Positions 24,593 through 33,616 of a stretch of DNA of 52,321 nt are shown one piece after another. Below the pieces are notes generated by a model. It saw nothing but the letters and a program-made list of their open reading frames with translations. It did no database searches and was not told the DNA's origin. Origin of the DNA: an uncultured beta proteobacterium. Its GTDB lineage: Bacteria > Pseudomonadota > Gammaproteobacteria > Burkholderiales > Burkholderiaceae. Every line of letters begins with the position of its first letter. Within the stretch, counting starts at the first letter, position 1. Both the position numbers and the translations under genes were made by a program. The stretch spans positions 1 through 52,321 of the forward strand of contig CAIUOP010000052.1 in assembly GCA_903900805.1 (NCBI GenBank), read 5' to 3'.

Positions 24593-25285
24593 TTATTCTC
24601 CAGATTTAATACGGGCACCAGTAGCAAAATAGGCCAGCAGATCATTACCAAAGCGATTGAGATCAGCAACCATCAGTTTATTCGCACGATTAATAGCGTT
24701 GAAGGCTAGCACTGCAGGAATCGCTACTGCCAAACCTAATGCGGTCATGATGAGCGCCTCACCAATTGGACCTGCAACTTGATCTAGCTGCGCACTACCA
24801 GAGCTGCTAATAGCGATAAGGGCGTGATAGATGCCCCACACTGTGCCGAACAAGCCAATAAAAGGTGAGATCGCACCGGTAGAGCCAAGGAAGGTAAGAC
24901 CTTTTTGGTATCCCGCAGCAATACCATCAATACTGTTCTTTAAACTTCTAGCCATCCATTCGGAGTAATTCAGTGTTTGCAATAGCTCACGATGATCATG
25001 CGCTTGATTCTGGTGATGTGCAGAAGCAGTAGCTGCCGCTTTAGCAAGTTGATAGAAGGGATTTAGAACTTGATTGCTAAATGCCTGCAGACCTTGCGCA
25101 TAAGAGGTAGCGCGCCAGAATTGATCTAGTTCAGGTTTGAGTTTACGAAGATTACGTAGTTCCCAAAAGCGAGTAAGTAAAATTACCCAGGTAATGATCG
25201 AGCAGGTGAGAAGTGCGATAGCCACAAAGCGGGTAATAAAGTCGCCTTCAAGCCAAAGATTTGCTATGCCAAATGGTGTGTTCAT
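24593..25285 (-). CDS. exbB: ExbB, MotA/TolQ/ExbB proton channel
   Basis: A 230-aa three-helix membrane protein. GTVWGIYHALIAIS with GPIGEALIMTALGLAVAIPAV forms the conserved channel region near residues 147-192. It forms a pentamer around ExbD. It lies 8 bases downstream of tonB and 2 bases before exbD, so the three are one transcription unit. Confidence 0.94.
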   Translation of the reverse strand: MNTPFGIANLWLEGDFITRFVAIALLTCSIITWVILLTRFWELRNLRKLKPELDQFWRATSYAQGLQAFSNQVLNPFYQLAKAAATASAHHQNQAHDHRELLQTLNYSEWMARSLKNSIDGIAAGYQKGLTFLGSTGAISPFIGLFGTVWGIYHALIAISSSGSAQLDQVAGPIGEALIMTALGLAVAIPAVLAFNAINRANKLMVADLNRFGNDLLAYFATGARIKSGE

Positions 25286-25293
25286 AATGATTT

Positions 25294-25968
25294 TTACTTA
25301 AGATTAAATTTAATTAAAAGATTGGTGGAAATTCTTTGTGGTGAACCATTTACTACAAAAGGTTTGAAGCGATAGCGTCTCCCGATTTCACTTGCTGCGC
25401 GATCAAGCCTTGGGAAGGTGCTTGATTGCAAAAGGGCAATATCTTCAACGTCGCCATTTTGATCAATAATTAAACGCACTATAACCGTGCCTTGCTCTCC
25501 AGATCGTTTCGAGAATGATGGATAGTAAGCATCTGCATCAGGTTGATAGAGCACTTCCAGTTTACCAATGTCGGTCTGAATCGGCGTGCCACTAACGCCA
25601 CCAGTGCTTGAGGGAGCCACAGCAGCACTTTGGGTTTGGGCTTCACTCTTAGAGTCTGGAGGCTTGGGAGCTGTATCTGATTGTTTAGGTTTAGGAGTTG
25701 GGGGCTGTTCCTCAATCTTCTTTTTGGGTTCTTCTTTCGGTTTTGGGGCTGGCGCTTTAGGGGCGGCAGGGGCCTCTTGGCTTTTAGCTGGCGAAGGGCT
25801 TACTAAATTTGCCATGACCCGATCATCATCCATCTTGGGTGGGCGTGTACTTAAGTGAATAAACTCTAAGGCTGGCAAGATATGTAAAGCCACAACAATC
25901 ACAATAATGATTCGTTCTGATTTAGTGAACGGTAGGCGAGAGTCTAGTCTTTGTAAGAAGGTGCTCAT
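25294..25968 (-). CDS. tonB: TonB energy transducer
   Basis: A 224-aa protein with an N-terminal transmembrane helix (about residues 20-36, IIIVIVVALHILPAL), a long Pro/Lys-rich periplasm-spanning stretch (residues about 60-110), and the C-terminal TonB domain (YYPSFSKRSGEQGTVIVRL, then DRAASEIGRRYRFKPF). It passes energy from ExbBD to outer-membrane transporters. Its ATG overlaps the murI stop by four bases, an unusual coupling of iron-uptake and wall genes. Confidence 0.94.
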   Translation of the reverse strand: MSTFLQRLDSRLPFTKSERIIIVIVVALHILPALEFIHLSTRPPKMDDDRVMANLVSPSPAKSQEAPAAPKAPAPKPKEEPKKKIEEQPPTPKPKQSDTAPKPPDSKSEAQTQSAAVAPSSTGGVSGTPIQTDIGKLEVLYQPDADAYYPSFSKRSGEQGTVIVRLIIDQNGDVEDIALLQSSTFPRLDRAASEIGRRYRFKPFVVNGSPQRISTNLLIKFNLK

Positions 25969-26771
25969 GACACGTCGCCTAAGAATGCTGAATGAGTCGA
26001 ATGTAAATTTAAATCATTGGATAGCAGATCTTTTGCCATCGCTAGAAGTGATGCTTCATCCTTACTGCTGATCAATAGCACAGACCCACACTCCCCAGAA
26101 TCAGACCTGTGATCTAAGACTTCTAATTGTCGCTTGAGTTGTCTCACAACTGCATCACTAGTATCGATTAAGGTGATAGTGTCACCCAACAGCTTGCGGA
26201 TTGATTTTCTCAAAAAAGGGTAGTGCGTGCAACCCAGGACTAAAGTATCTGAGCCGGCATCTAAAATAGGCTCAAGATGCTTACTTAATAGATCTAAGGT
26301 TTCTTCACTATCTGCTTTGCCAGCCTCAATGAGGGGCACAAGACCTGCGCCAGATTGTTTAATGAAACGACAGTGATCAGGTAGGGTTGCTAATAAGGCA
26401 TTGAACTTATCACTCTTTAAGGTTGCCTCTGTAGCCAAGACGCCCACGATGCCATTTTGAGATTGCATCGCTGCTGGTTTGATTCCTGGCTCCACTCCAA
26501 TGATTGGAATGCTGAGCTCAGCACGAATCTGTGCAATTGCTTCTGCTGTAGCAGTATTGCAAGCAATCACAATCGCATGGCAGCCTTTACTAGCAAGATA
26601 TTTACATAATGCGAGGCTGCGGGCGGTGATCCAGTTGCTCGATTTTTCTCCATAAGGAGCATTGGCTGAGTCCGCAAGATAAATGTAATCGTGCTGGGGA
26701 AGCTGGCGCAAAGCCTCATCTAATATAGATAAACCCCCAACGCCAGAATCAAAAACCCCTATGAGTGCCAA
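25965..26771 (-). CDS. murI: Glutamate racemase
   Basis: A 268-aa cofactor-independent racemase that makes D-glutamate for peptidoglycan. IGVFDSGVGGLSIL opens the protein; the two catalytic cysteines sit in VIACNTATAEA (about residue 70) and LVLGCTHYPFL (about residue 181). It lies 12 bases after fumarase and overlaps tonB by four bases, so it is in the middle of a five-gene minus-strand run. Confidence 0.95.
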   Translation of the reverse strand: MALIGVFDSGVGGLSILDEALRQLPQHDYIYLADSANAPYGEKSSNWITARSLALCKYLASKGCHAIVIACNTATAEAIAQIRAELSIPIIGVEPGIKPAAMQSQNGIVGVLATEATLKSDKFNALLATLPDHCRFIKQSGAGLVPLIEAGKADSEETLDLLSKHLEPILDAGSDTLVLGCTHYPFLRKSIRKLLGDTITLIDTSDAVVRQLKRQLEVLDHRSDSGECGSVLLISSKDEASLLAMAKDLLSNDLNLHSTHSAFLGDVS

Positions 26772-26783
26772 TGCAGTGCTTGC

Positions 26784-28307
26784 CTAGATTATTTTGACTG
26801 GAATACCAGCAATTTTCGATTGCCATTCTTTCGGGCCAGTCTCGTGCATCGAGATGCCCTCAGAGTTCACGGCAACCGTTACCGGCATGTCTTTGACATC
26901 GAATTCATAAATGGCTTCCATGCCTAAGTCAGCAAAGCCAACGACTTTGGCGGACTGAATTGCTTTAGATACCAAGTATGCAGCACCACCCACGGCCATT
27001 AGATAAGCAGATTTATGCTTCTTGATTGCTGCGATTGCTTCTGGGCCACGCTCGGCTTTGCCAATCATCGAAATCAAACCTGTCTTCGCTAGCATCATCT
27101 CGGTGAACTTATCCATTCGAGTTGATGTAGTAGGACCTGCAGGACCAACCGCTTCTTCACGGACAGGATCAACTGGACCAACGTAATAGATGATGCGATT
27201 CTTAAAGCTTACTGGTAATTCTTCACCTTTAGCCAGCATGTCTTGTATGCGTTTATGAGCAGCATCACGACCAGTCAAAATCTTGCCATTCAATAACAAG
27301 GTATCACCTGGTTTCCAGCTCGCTACTTCTTCGGGGGTCAGTGTATTTACATTAACGTGCTTAGATTTTTTAGTATCTGGAGTCCAAGTGACATCTGGCC
27401 AATCCGATAATGAAGGTTTCTCTAACTTGGCAGGGCCATCACCATGCAAGTGGAAATGAATATGACGGGTAGCTGCACAGTTCGGAATCATGGCGACTGG
27501 CAGTGATGCAGCATGGGTTGGATATTCCATGATCTTGACATCGAGCACTGTCGCTAAGCCACCTAAGCCTTGTGCGCCAATACCCAATTTATTCACCTTG
27601 TCATAAATTTCAAGACGTAACTCTTCAGCACGAGTCTTCGCGCCTCGAGCAATCAGTTCTTGAATATCTACGGGACCCATTAAAGATTCTTTTGCCATCA
27701 ACATGGCTTTCTCAGGAGTGCCACCAATACCAATACCTAAAATACCAGGAGGGCACCAACCAGCACCCATCGTAGGAACTGTTTTCACTACCCAGTCTAC
27801 GATTGAGTCTGAAGGATTGAGCATTACCATCTTCGCTTTATTTTCTGAACCACCACCTTTGGCTGCGCAAATCACTTCAACATCATCGCCCGGAACAATT
27901 TCGTAATGGATCACAGCAGGAGTGTTATCGCCCGTATTTTTGCGTTTGCCAGCAGGATCAGCCAAGACTGAAGCGCGCAACATATTTTCTGGATTGAGGT
28001 AGGCGCGACGCACACCTTCGTTCACCATATCGGAAACGCTCATGGTTGCATCAGACCATTGAACGTTCATACCAATTTTGAGGAAGACAACGGCAATACC
28101 AGTGTCTTGGCACATTGGGCGATGGCCTTCAGCGCACATCCGGCTATTAGTCAAGATTTGGGCCAAGGCATCTTTAGCTGCAGCACCTTGTTCAAGTTCG
28201 TAAGCTCTACCCATGGCGCTAATAAAGTCCTTGGGGTGGTAGTAGGAGATGAACTGAAATGCATCTGCAACGCTTTGAATCAGGTCGTTTTGCTTGATAT
28301 TTGTCAT
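26784..28307 (-). CDS. Class I fumarate hydratase
   Basis: A 507-aa [4Fe-4S] fumarase (FumA type) converting fumarate and malate in the TCA cycle. Likely cluster cysteines are Cys66 (PMCQDTG), the one in GAGWCPPGILG and the one in PNCAATRHIHFH. The C-terminal beta domain shows GPAGPTTSTRMDKF and GKAERGPEAI. Iron-sulfur class I fumarases are oxygen-sensitive. It begins the minus-strand unit containing murI and tonB-exbBD and is divergent from acs across a 165-bp gap. Confidence 0.95.
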   Translation of the reverse strand: MTNIKQNDLIQSVADAFQFISYYHPKDFISAMGRAYELEQGAAAKDALAQILTNSRMCAEGHRPMCQDTGIAVVFLKIGMNVQWSDATMSVSDMVNEGVRRAYLNPENMLRASVLADPAGKRKNTGDNTPAVIHYEIVPGDDVEVICAAKGGGSENKAKMVMLNPSDSIVDWVVKTVPTMGAGWCPPGILGIGIGGTPEKAMLMAKESLMGPVDIQELIARGAKTRAEELRLEIYDKVNKLGIGAQGLGGLATVLDVKIMEYPTHAASLPVAMIPNCAATRHIHFHLHGDGPAKLEKPSLSDWPDVTWTPDTKKSKHVNVNTLTPEEVASWKPGDTLLLNGKILTGRDAAHKRIQDMLAKGEELPVSFKNRIIYYVGPVDPVREEAVGPAGPTTSTRMDKFTEMMLAKTGLISMIGKAERGPEAIAAIKKHKSAYLMAVGGAAYLVSKAIQSAKVVGFADLGMEAIYEFDVKDMPVTVAVNSEGISMHETGPKEWQSKIAGIPVKII

Positions 28308-28415
28308 GATTTTCTGCTTAATTTGTCTGGTTCGGCCTATTTTAAGGGTTTGCCATAGAGCAAATCCGGGGTGTTTTCCCTTATCTTCTAAGGTCTTGAG
28401 GATCTAATCCCACCA

Positions 28416-28436
28416 TTTTGCGACATTATGGCAAAA
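28416..28436. promoter_or_regulatory. Inverted repeat upstream of acs
   Basis: TTTTGC (28416-28421) and GCAAAA (28431-28436) form an inverted repeat with a 9-base spacer, 37 bases upstream of the acs start in the divergent gap. Its symmetry and position fit an operator, but no regulator is encoded nearby and the half-sites are short. Confidence 0.3.
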
Positions 28437-28472
28437 ATAGATTATTGATTATTTAATTGAGGATAGTGAAGT

Positions 28473-30446
28473 ATGGAAGCAATAAAGCAAGAAAGCCGCG
28501 TTTTTCACCCACCTGCAGACTTTGTAAAGGGTGCTGCTATTCCGGGTATGGATGCTTACAACAAGCTTTGTACGGAAGCTAATGCTGATTATGACGGCTT
28601 TTGGAGTCGTCTTGCTAAAGAGAATATTCACTGGAAAAAGTCTTTTACAAAAGTATTAGACGAATCCCAAGCACCTTTCTATAAATGGTTTGAAGACGGA
28701 ACCACCAATGCCTCATACAACTGCTTGGATCGCCAAGTGGAAAATGGCTTGGGTGATAAAAAAGCCATTATTTTTGAAGCTGATGACGGCACAGTTACTA
28801 ACGTTAGCTATAAAGATCTGCTCGAGCGCGTTTGCAAAATGGCAAACGCCTTGCGCAAAATGGGCATCAAGTCCGGTGACCGCGTCATTATTTATATGTC
28901 AATGTCGATTGAAGGCATTGTGGCGATGCAAGCTTGTGCTCGTATTGGTGCAATTCACTCAGTGGTGTTTGGTGGATTCTCAGCTAAGTCATTGCAAGAA
29001 CGTATTGTTGACGTAGGCGCATGCGCAGTCATTACTGCTGATGAACAATTGCGTGGCGGCAAGGCTTTGCCACTTAAAGCGATTGTGGATGAGGCACTTG
29101 CGCTGGGCGGATGCGAAAAAATTAAAAACGTTATTGTCTACAAACGTACGGGTGGCAATATTCCGATGGTTGCGGGTCGTGACTCCTGGATGCATGAAGT
29201 GACGGCTAACGAGTCCACCACTTGTGAGCCAGAGTGGGTTAGCGCTGAGCATCCCTTATTCATTCTTTATACATCGGGTTCGACTGGTAAGCCAAAAGGC
29301 GTCCAACACTCCACTGGTGGATATCTCTTGTGGGCGATTCTCACAATGAAGTGGACTTTCGATATCAAGCCAGACGATGTGTTCTGGTGTACGGCAGATA
29401 TCGGCTGGGTCACTGGTCACTCTTATATTACTTATGGCCCACTGGCAGTTGGTGCTACTGAGATTGTGTTTGAAGGCGTACCGACTTATCCTAATGCTGG
29501 TCGTTTCTGGCAGACGATCGAAAAGCATAGTGCAACTATTTTCTACACTGCACCAACAGCCATTCGTTCTTTGATTAAAGCATCAAGTAATGATGAGGCT
29601 GTGCATCCAAAGAGCTACAACTTATCTTCCTTACGTCTCTTGGGTTCTGTAGGCGAGCCAATTAATCCAGAGGCATGGATGTGGTACTACGAGAATGTGG
29701 GCGGCTCACGTTGCCCAATCACTGATACCTTCTGGCAAACTGAAACCGGTGGTCACATGATTTCACCATTGCCAGGTGCAACGCCAATGATTCCAGGCTC
29801 ATGCACATTGCCACTGCCAGGCATTCAGGCAGCGATTGTGGACGAGGCGGGTGTAGATGTGCCAAATGGTCAAGGCGGTATTTTGGTTGTGAAGCGTCCA
29901 TGGCCTTCTATGATTCGAAATATTTGGGGTGACCCAGATCGTTTTGTGAAGTCCTATTTCCCAGAAGAATTGGGTGGCACTTTGTATCTCGCTGGTGACG
30001 GTGCAATTCGGAATAAAGATACTGGTTACTTCACCATTACTGGTCGTATCGATGACGTCTTGAACGTTTCTGGTCACCGCATGGGAACGATGGAAATCGA
30101 ATCTTGCTTAGTGGCCAATCCTTTAGTTGCTGAGGCGGCAGTGGTTGGTCGTCCAGATGAGCTGACTGGTGAGGCGATTTGCGTGTTTGTCGTTCTTAAA
30201 GGCGGCCGTCCCACTGGAGAGGAAGCTAAAAAGATTGCGACTGAATTGCGTAATTGGGTCGGCAAAGAAATCGGTCCTATTGCTAAGCCAAAAGATGTGC
30301 GCTTTGGTGATAACTTGCCCAAGACGCGTTCGGGTAAGATCATGCGCCGTCTCTTGCGCGTGATCGCTAAAGGCGAGGAGATCACTCAAGACACCTCTAC
30401 CCTTGAGAATCCAGCGATTTTGGAGCAACTCAAAGAGGCTCTTTAA
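28473..30446 (+). CDS. acs: Acetyl-CoA synthetase
   Basis: A 657-aa AMP-forming acyl-CoA synthetase. It activates acetate to acetyl-CoA through acetyl-AMP. ATP binding: [15 protein letters not shown] (about residues 265-279). Motif [10 protein letters not shown] and [13 protein letters not shown] follow, and the acetylation-sensitive lysine is in [13 protein letters not shown] near the C-terminus. Length fits Acs (about 650-660). The gene uses CGT/CGC arginine codons almost exclusively, a useful contrast with the island that follows. tRNA-Ser lies 48 bases downstream. Confidence 0.96.
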   Translation: MEAIKQESRVFHPPADFVKGAAIPGMDAYNKLCTEANADYDGFWSRLAKENIHWKKSFTKVLDESQAPFYKWFEDGTTNASYNCLDRQVENGLGDKKAIIFEADDGTVTNVSYKDLLERVCKMANALRKMGIKSGDRVIIYMSMSIEGIVAMQACARIGAIHSVVFGGFSAKSLQERIVDVGACAVITADEQLRGGKALPLKAIVDEALALGGCEKIKNVIVYKRTGGNIPMVAGRDSWMHEVTANESTTCEPEWVSAEHPLFILYTSGSTGKPKGVQHSTGGYLLWAILTMKWTFDIKPDDVFWCTADIGWVTGHSYITYGPLAVGATEIVFEGVPTYPNAGRFWQTIEKHSATIFYTAPTAIRSLIKASSNDEAVHPKSYNLSSLRLLGSVGEPINPEAWMWYYENVGGSRCPITDTFWQTETGGHMISPLPGATPMIPGSCTLPLPGIQAAIVDEAGVDVPNGQGGILVVKRPWPSMIRNIWGDPDRFVKSYFPEELGGTLYLAGDGAIRNKDTGYFTITGRIDDVLNVSGHRMGTMEIESCLVANPLVAEAAVVGRPDELTGEAICVFVVLKGGRPTGEEAKKIATELRNWVGKEIGPIAKPKDVRFGDNLPKTRSGKIMRRLLRVIAKGEEITQDTSTLENPAILEQLKEAL

Positions 30447-30477
30447 GCGCTTCTGAGGAAAACTCTTTCGGCAAACG

Positions 30478-30483
30478 TATAAT
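30478..30483 (+). promoter_or_regulatory. -10 box of tRNA-Ser
   Basis: TATAAT at 30478-30483 ends 11 bases before the tRNA-Ser 5' end. The -35 region (around 30455-30460) is weak, so only the -10 is supported. Confidence 0.5.
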
Positions 30484-30494
30484 CATTCCTTTCC

Positions 30495-30585
30495 GGAAGG
30501 GTGGATGAGCGGTTTAAGTCACACGCCTGGAAAGCGTGCGTAGGTTAATAGCCTACCGCGGGTTCGAATCCCGCCCCTTCCGCCA
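30495..30585 (+). tRNA. tRNA-Ser (GGA)
   Basis: A 91-nt class II tRNA. Acceptor GGAAGGG pairs with CCCTTCC, anticodon GGA lies in the loop CTGGAAA between CACGC and GCGTG, a long variable arm (TAGGTT..GCCTA) is present and 3' CCA is encoded. Its last 14 bases are repeated at 46136-46149, which makes it the probable integration target of the island to its right. Confidence 0.97.
30572..30585 (+). repeat. Left attachment-site copy (tRNA-Ser 3' end)
   Basis: CGCCCCTTCCGCCA, the 3' end of tRNA-Ser, is identical to 46136-46149 in the same orientation. The bases on either side differ (CC..TG here, AA..AG at the other copy). This is the usual footprint of tyrosine-integrase insertion into a tRNA gene. 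Confidence 0.7.
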
Positions 30586-30628
30586 TGTCAATAGGTATTG
30601 CAAGGGTTTGTAGAGATACAACGCCCTT

Positions 30629-30650
30629 GTTACCAAAAGCGTTACCAAAG
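30629..30650 (+). repeat. Paired GTTACCAAA motif inside the left island end
   Basis: GTTACCAAAA (30629-30638) and GTTACCAAAG (30641-30650) are direct repeats spaced 12 bases start to start. A pair with the same 12-bp spacing lies at 45903-45924 inside the right end. Repeated motifs near attachment cores are typical integrase arm sites; that role is inferred. Confidence 0.5.
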
Positions 30651-30675
30651 CCATCCTTCGGGGTGGCTTTTCTTT
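30647..30675 (+). terminator. Rho-independent terminator after tRNA-Ser
   Basis: AAAGCCATCC (30647-30656) pairs with GGGTGGCTTT (30661-30670) over 10 bp around a TTCG tetraloop, followed by a T-rich tail. It lies inside the island's left edge and can end the tRNA-Ser transcript. Confidence 0.75.
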
Positions 30676-30815
30676 GGGCGTTCGATTCAAGAGGCCCCCA
30701 TTTCCAGAATTGGTTCCATCTAGCCCGCCCTTGTTCATTTATCAGTGCAAACGACTATGCATTTATATAATTTTATGGAATATTATTAATTTTCATAATT
30801 AAGTACAAAGTTCCC

Positions 30816-31298
30816 ATGTGTCCTAATCGTTTATGTGTTGTAGCTGTTTTATTATCAGGGCTCCTCCTTGGTGGGTGTACAACGCCACTCCCTCCTCAGT
30901 CTCAAATGCAACGAGAATTAGAGGGTCATCAACTTCCGCATAAGCCTAATGCAGCAAACTCAGTGGTTTATGTTGTGCGGCCATCTTCAATGGGCACAGC
31001 TGTTAGATTTAATGTCTTTTTGGATGATCAAGATCCAGCATCAGAGATGGGATATAACCGAGGTGGGCAGTACATATATTTCTCAACAACCCCGGGCCCC
31101 CATAAAATATTCTCAGTAGCTGAAAATACCCCTGAGCTTGCTTTTGATATTAAGCCAGGTGAGGTGATTTATATTCAGCAAAAGGTTTACCCTGGAGTGA
31201 TTATGGCTAGGAATGATCTCTCAATACTTCCTGCTACGGAAGGTCAGTGGCGAGTTAAGACTTTATCCCTTGGGACCATTATTAAAACCCAGAAATAA
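30816..31298 (+). CDS. DUF2846-type lipoprotein
   Basis: A 160-aa lipoprotein: signal MCPNRLCVVAVLLSGLLLGG with lipobox LGGC. The mature beta-rich domain (VVYVVRPSSMGTAVRFNVFLDD, YIYFSTTPGPHKIF, GEVIYIQQKV) resembles DUF2846 periplasmic proteins of unknown function. It is the first gene inside the presumed island and is separated from the polyene operon by a terminator, so it is transcribed alone. Confidence 0.7.
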   Translation: MCPNRLCVVAVLLSGLLLGGCTTPLPPQSQMQRELEGHQLPHKPNAANSVVYVVRPSSMGTAVRFNVFLDDQDPASEMGYNRGGQYIYFSTTPGPHKIFSVAENTPELAFDIKPGEVIYIQQKVYPGVIMARNDLSILPATEGQWRVKTLSLGTIIKTQK

Positions 31299-31306
31299 CT
31301 GCAGAT

Positions 31307-31329
31307 TAGGCCCCTCAGATGGGGTTTTT
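31307..31329 (+). terminator. Terminator between the lipoprotein and the polyene operon
   Basis: CCCC (31311-31314) and GGGG (31321-31324) form a short stem around TCAGAT with TTTTT following. The arms are flanked by TTAGG and AGGCCTA. It lies just after the DUF2846 gene stop. Confidence 0.6.
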
Positions 31330-31346
31330 AGGCCTATCCGAACAAC

Positions 31347-31352
31347 TATAAT
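31347..31352 (+). promoter_or_regulatory. Possible -10 box of the aryl-polyene operon
   Basis: TATAAT stands 26 bases upstream of the first gene of the operon. The -35 region overlaps the T run of the preceding terminator and is not a clear match. It is the only good -10 in the gap. Confidence 0.4.
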
Positions 31353-31378
31353 TAGTATTAATAATAATTCGGGTAAAT

Positions 31379-31618
31379 ATGAGCAATATCGCACTAGAGA
31401 CTATGCAATGGCTCCTTCACGAGCGTCTTGGCATTGATAAAGATAAGGTCACATTAGACGCTTCCTTGGAGGATCTTGGGATCGACTCACTAATGCAAAT
31501 TGAACTGCTTTTTGACTTTGAAGATAAGTACAAGGTCAAAATACCCGATATCACTGAAAAACCAACAACCATTGGTGAGTTGCTCGCAGTGATTGAACCA
31601 TTTGTACCCAAGCCTTAA
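31379..31618 (+). CDS. Acyl carrier protein (first ACP, ApeE-like)
   Basis: A 79-aa acyl carrier protein. Ser37 in LGIDSLMQIEL is the phosphopantetheine attachment site; the helix before it (TLDASLEDLGI) is typical. It is the first gene of a type II polyketide operon. The second ACP of the operon (34364) differs, as expected if they carry different intermediates of the polyene chain. No phosphopantetheinyl transferase gene is present, so the host's enzyme must activate it. Confidence 0.9.
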   Translation: MSNIALETMQWLLHERLGIDKDKVTLDASLEDLGIDSLMQIELLFDFEDKYKVKIPDITEKPTTIGELLAVIEPFVPKP

Positions 31619-31636
31619 TTAACTGAGATCTTCAAA

Positions 31637-32881
31637 GTGAAGAGACGGGTTGCTATCACAGGCGTTGGATTAATTGATCCACTAGGTATTTCTATCAGCA
31701 ACTTTTTTGATCGCACCATTCGTGGTGAGTCGTCAATTCGCCATTACTCAACAACTGATATACCTGTGCCCATTTCCATTCCCGCTGTTCATTGTGAAAA
31801 CTTTAACGGTGATGCGATATTGGGTAAGCCAAGAACTATCTCTATGGATAAGTTCGCGCAGATGGGTTTAGTTGCCGCATTTGAAGCATGGACTAACGCG
31901 GGGTTTAATATTAACGATAAGTCTCATAAGCCTGATATTGGGGTGTCATGGGGCACTGCTTTAGGTGGCACTCGAATTTATGAGCAAGGCTTGAAGGAGA
32001 TGTGGCTTAACGATAGAGAGCGTTTGCCACCTTTGTCCGTTGTCATGGGAATGAATAACGCTTGCTCCTCTCATATTGCAATTCAATTGGGTCTCGGTAA
32101 CTCATCTTTAAGTTATTCGGTTGCTTGCTCATCGGCATCGGCGGCCATTGGTGAAGCCTACAGAAGGATTCGTGATGGTGAAGCTAATGCAATGGTTGCT
32201 GGAGGATCTGATACGCCACTTATATATGGAGTAATACGTGCCTGGGATGGTATGCGAGTACTCTCTCCAGGTGATGAGAGAACATCTCCTAATGCCTGTC
32301 GCCCATTTGATAAAAGTCGTTCAGGTCTTGTATTGGGTGAGGGCGCTGCAGCGCTAATTCTTGAAGACTGGGAACATGCCGTTGCTAGAAATGCGCCAAT
32401 CATTGCAGAGTTAGCGGGTTATGGGGCGAACTGCGATCATACAAATTTAGTCAAACCTGATTCGAATGGTCAGATTGCCGCTATTTCATTAGCTCTTAAT
32501 GATTCTGGCGTTATCCCCGAGGATATTGGTTATATAAATGCTCACGGAACTGCAACAGTAGAAGGCGATCCTAGTGAGATAGAGGCGATTAGAAGAGTTT
32601 TCGGGGATCAAGCCAAGGATTTAGCGGTGAGCTCAACTAAATCGACGCATGGACACCTCATGGGGGCGTCAGGTGCCATAGAGGCTGTAATCTCAATTCT
32701 CTCCATTAAGAATGGAGTAGTTCCCCCTACAGCTAATCTGAGAGATGTTGATCCTGATTGCGAAGGGGTGCGTCATATTAAGGTTGGAGATAACAATAAA
32801 TTAAATCTCAAAGCTGCAATATCAAACTCATTCGCCTTTGGTGGTAGTAATGCAGTTTTGGTATTTAAGTCTGTTCAATAG
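31637..32881 (+). CDS. Beta-ketoacyl-ACP synthase, FabF-type (ApeR-like)
   Basis: A 414-aa ketosynthase with GTG start at 31637. Catalytic Cys164 lies in YSVACSSASAA, His303 in NAHGTATVEGD and His340 in KSTHGHLMGASGA, with Lys335; the full C-H-H set indicates an active condensing enzyme. In aryl-polyene pathways a FabF-like KS works alongside a KS/chain-length-factor pair to add malonyl units. Start lies 18 bases after the ACP gene. It is divergent in sequence from the second KS of the operon. Confidence 0.92.
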   Translation: MKRRVAITGVGLIDPLGISISNFFDRTIRGESSIRHYSTTDIPVPISIPAVHCENFNGDAILGKPRTISMDKFAQMGLVAAFEAWTNAGFNINDKSHKPDIGVSWGTALGGTRIYEQGLKEMWLNDRERLPPLSVVMGMNNACSSHIAIQLGLGNSSLSYSVACSSASAAIGEAYRRIRDGEANAMVAGGSDTPLIYGVIRAWDGMRVLSPGDERTSPNACRPFDKSRSGLVLGEGAAALILEDWEHAVARNAPIIAELAGYGANCDHTNLVKPDSNGQIAAISLALNDSGVIPEDIGYINAHGTATVEGDPSEIEAIRRVFGDQAKDLAVSSTKSTHGHLMGASGAIEAVISILSIKNGVVPPTANLRDVDPDCEGVRHIKVGDNNKLNLKAAISNSFAFGGSNAVLVFKSVQ

Positions 32882-32893
32882 GTTGATGGCTCA

Positions 32894-33616
32894 ATGAACT
32901 CGTCTACTAATTTTGGGGTTAAAGCTTGGTCAGCTTGGAGTTCATCCCTAAGAAGTCAAGAGGACTGGTTAGTGTGGGCTAAGAATCCCTTCGTGCCAAA
33001 TGGTGAAGATAAGCCAAAGGTAGAGGGAATGCAGCCAATAAATCGAAGAAGATTGAAGCGTCTTGGCAGCATGGCTTTGGAGGCTGCATATAATTTGCCG
33101 GATATAAGATCCCCAATAATTTTTTGCAGCAAACTGGGTGAGTCTGAGAGATGCTATGAGTTACTTAAAGAGTTAGCTGAAACTGGAGCTCTGTCACCGC
33201 AGTCTTTTAGTTTGGCTGTCCATAACGCAATACCCAGTTTGTACACGATAGACAAGAAGATGAACTCAAATGTTCTCGCTATCTCTTCTGAAGCGGGGGT
33301 ATTCTCAGCCATCATTGAAGCATTGGGATTGTTTGCTTGCGGCGAAAAGGTGGTTCGCATCATCGTTGCTGAAGAAGCCGTACCCAGTGAGTACAGACAG
33401 TATTGTGACTTTACCGATGAATCTTATGCGTATGCTATTGACCTTATTCCAGCGGGAGACGTATCACTCTCATTTTCTAGTGATGAGAAATCTATTCTAA
33501 ATTCTACGGGGATGTCCACTAATCTCCAGGCTTTTCGATTCCTGCTAGCGGATGATCGTTTGTATGAGTGCACCATTGGTAAAACCTCTTGGGCATTAAA
33601 GAGAGAAGAGCTTTGA
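32894..33616 (+). CDS. Ketosynthase-like chain length factor (ApeC-like)
   Basis: A 240-aa protein that looks like the N-terminal half of a ketosynthase without the active-site cysteine: where KS enzymes have ACS the segment reads NVLAISSEAGVFSAI, after SFSLAVHNAIPSLYTI. This is the Ketoacyl-synt_2 type found as ApeC in aryl-polyene clusters, where it forms a heterodimer with the KS ApeO to set chain length. It lies 12 bases after the KS gene and overlaps the next gene by four bases. Confidence 0.85.
   Translation: MNSSTNFGVKAWSAWSSSLRSQEDWLVWAKNPFVPNGEDKPKVEGMQPINRRRLKRLGSMALEAAYNLPDIRSPIIFCSKLGESERCYELLKELAETGALSPQSFSLAVHNAIPSLYTIDKKMNSNVLAISSEAGVFSAIIEALGLFACGEKVVRIIVAEEAVPSEYRQYCDFTDESYAYAIDLIPAGDVSLSFSSDEKSILNSTGMSTNLQAFRFLLADDRLYECTIGKTSWALKREEL

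Noticed and set aside
30553-30738. Minus-strand frame ending RDSNPR
   Set aside because: It is antisense to tRNA-Ser and its terminator; RDSNPR is a well-known artefact of translating tRNA T arms.
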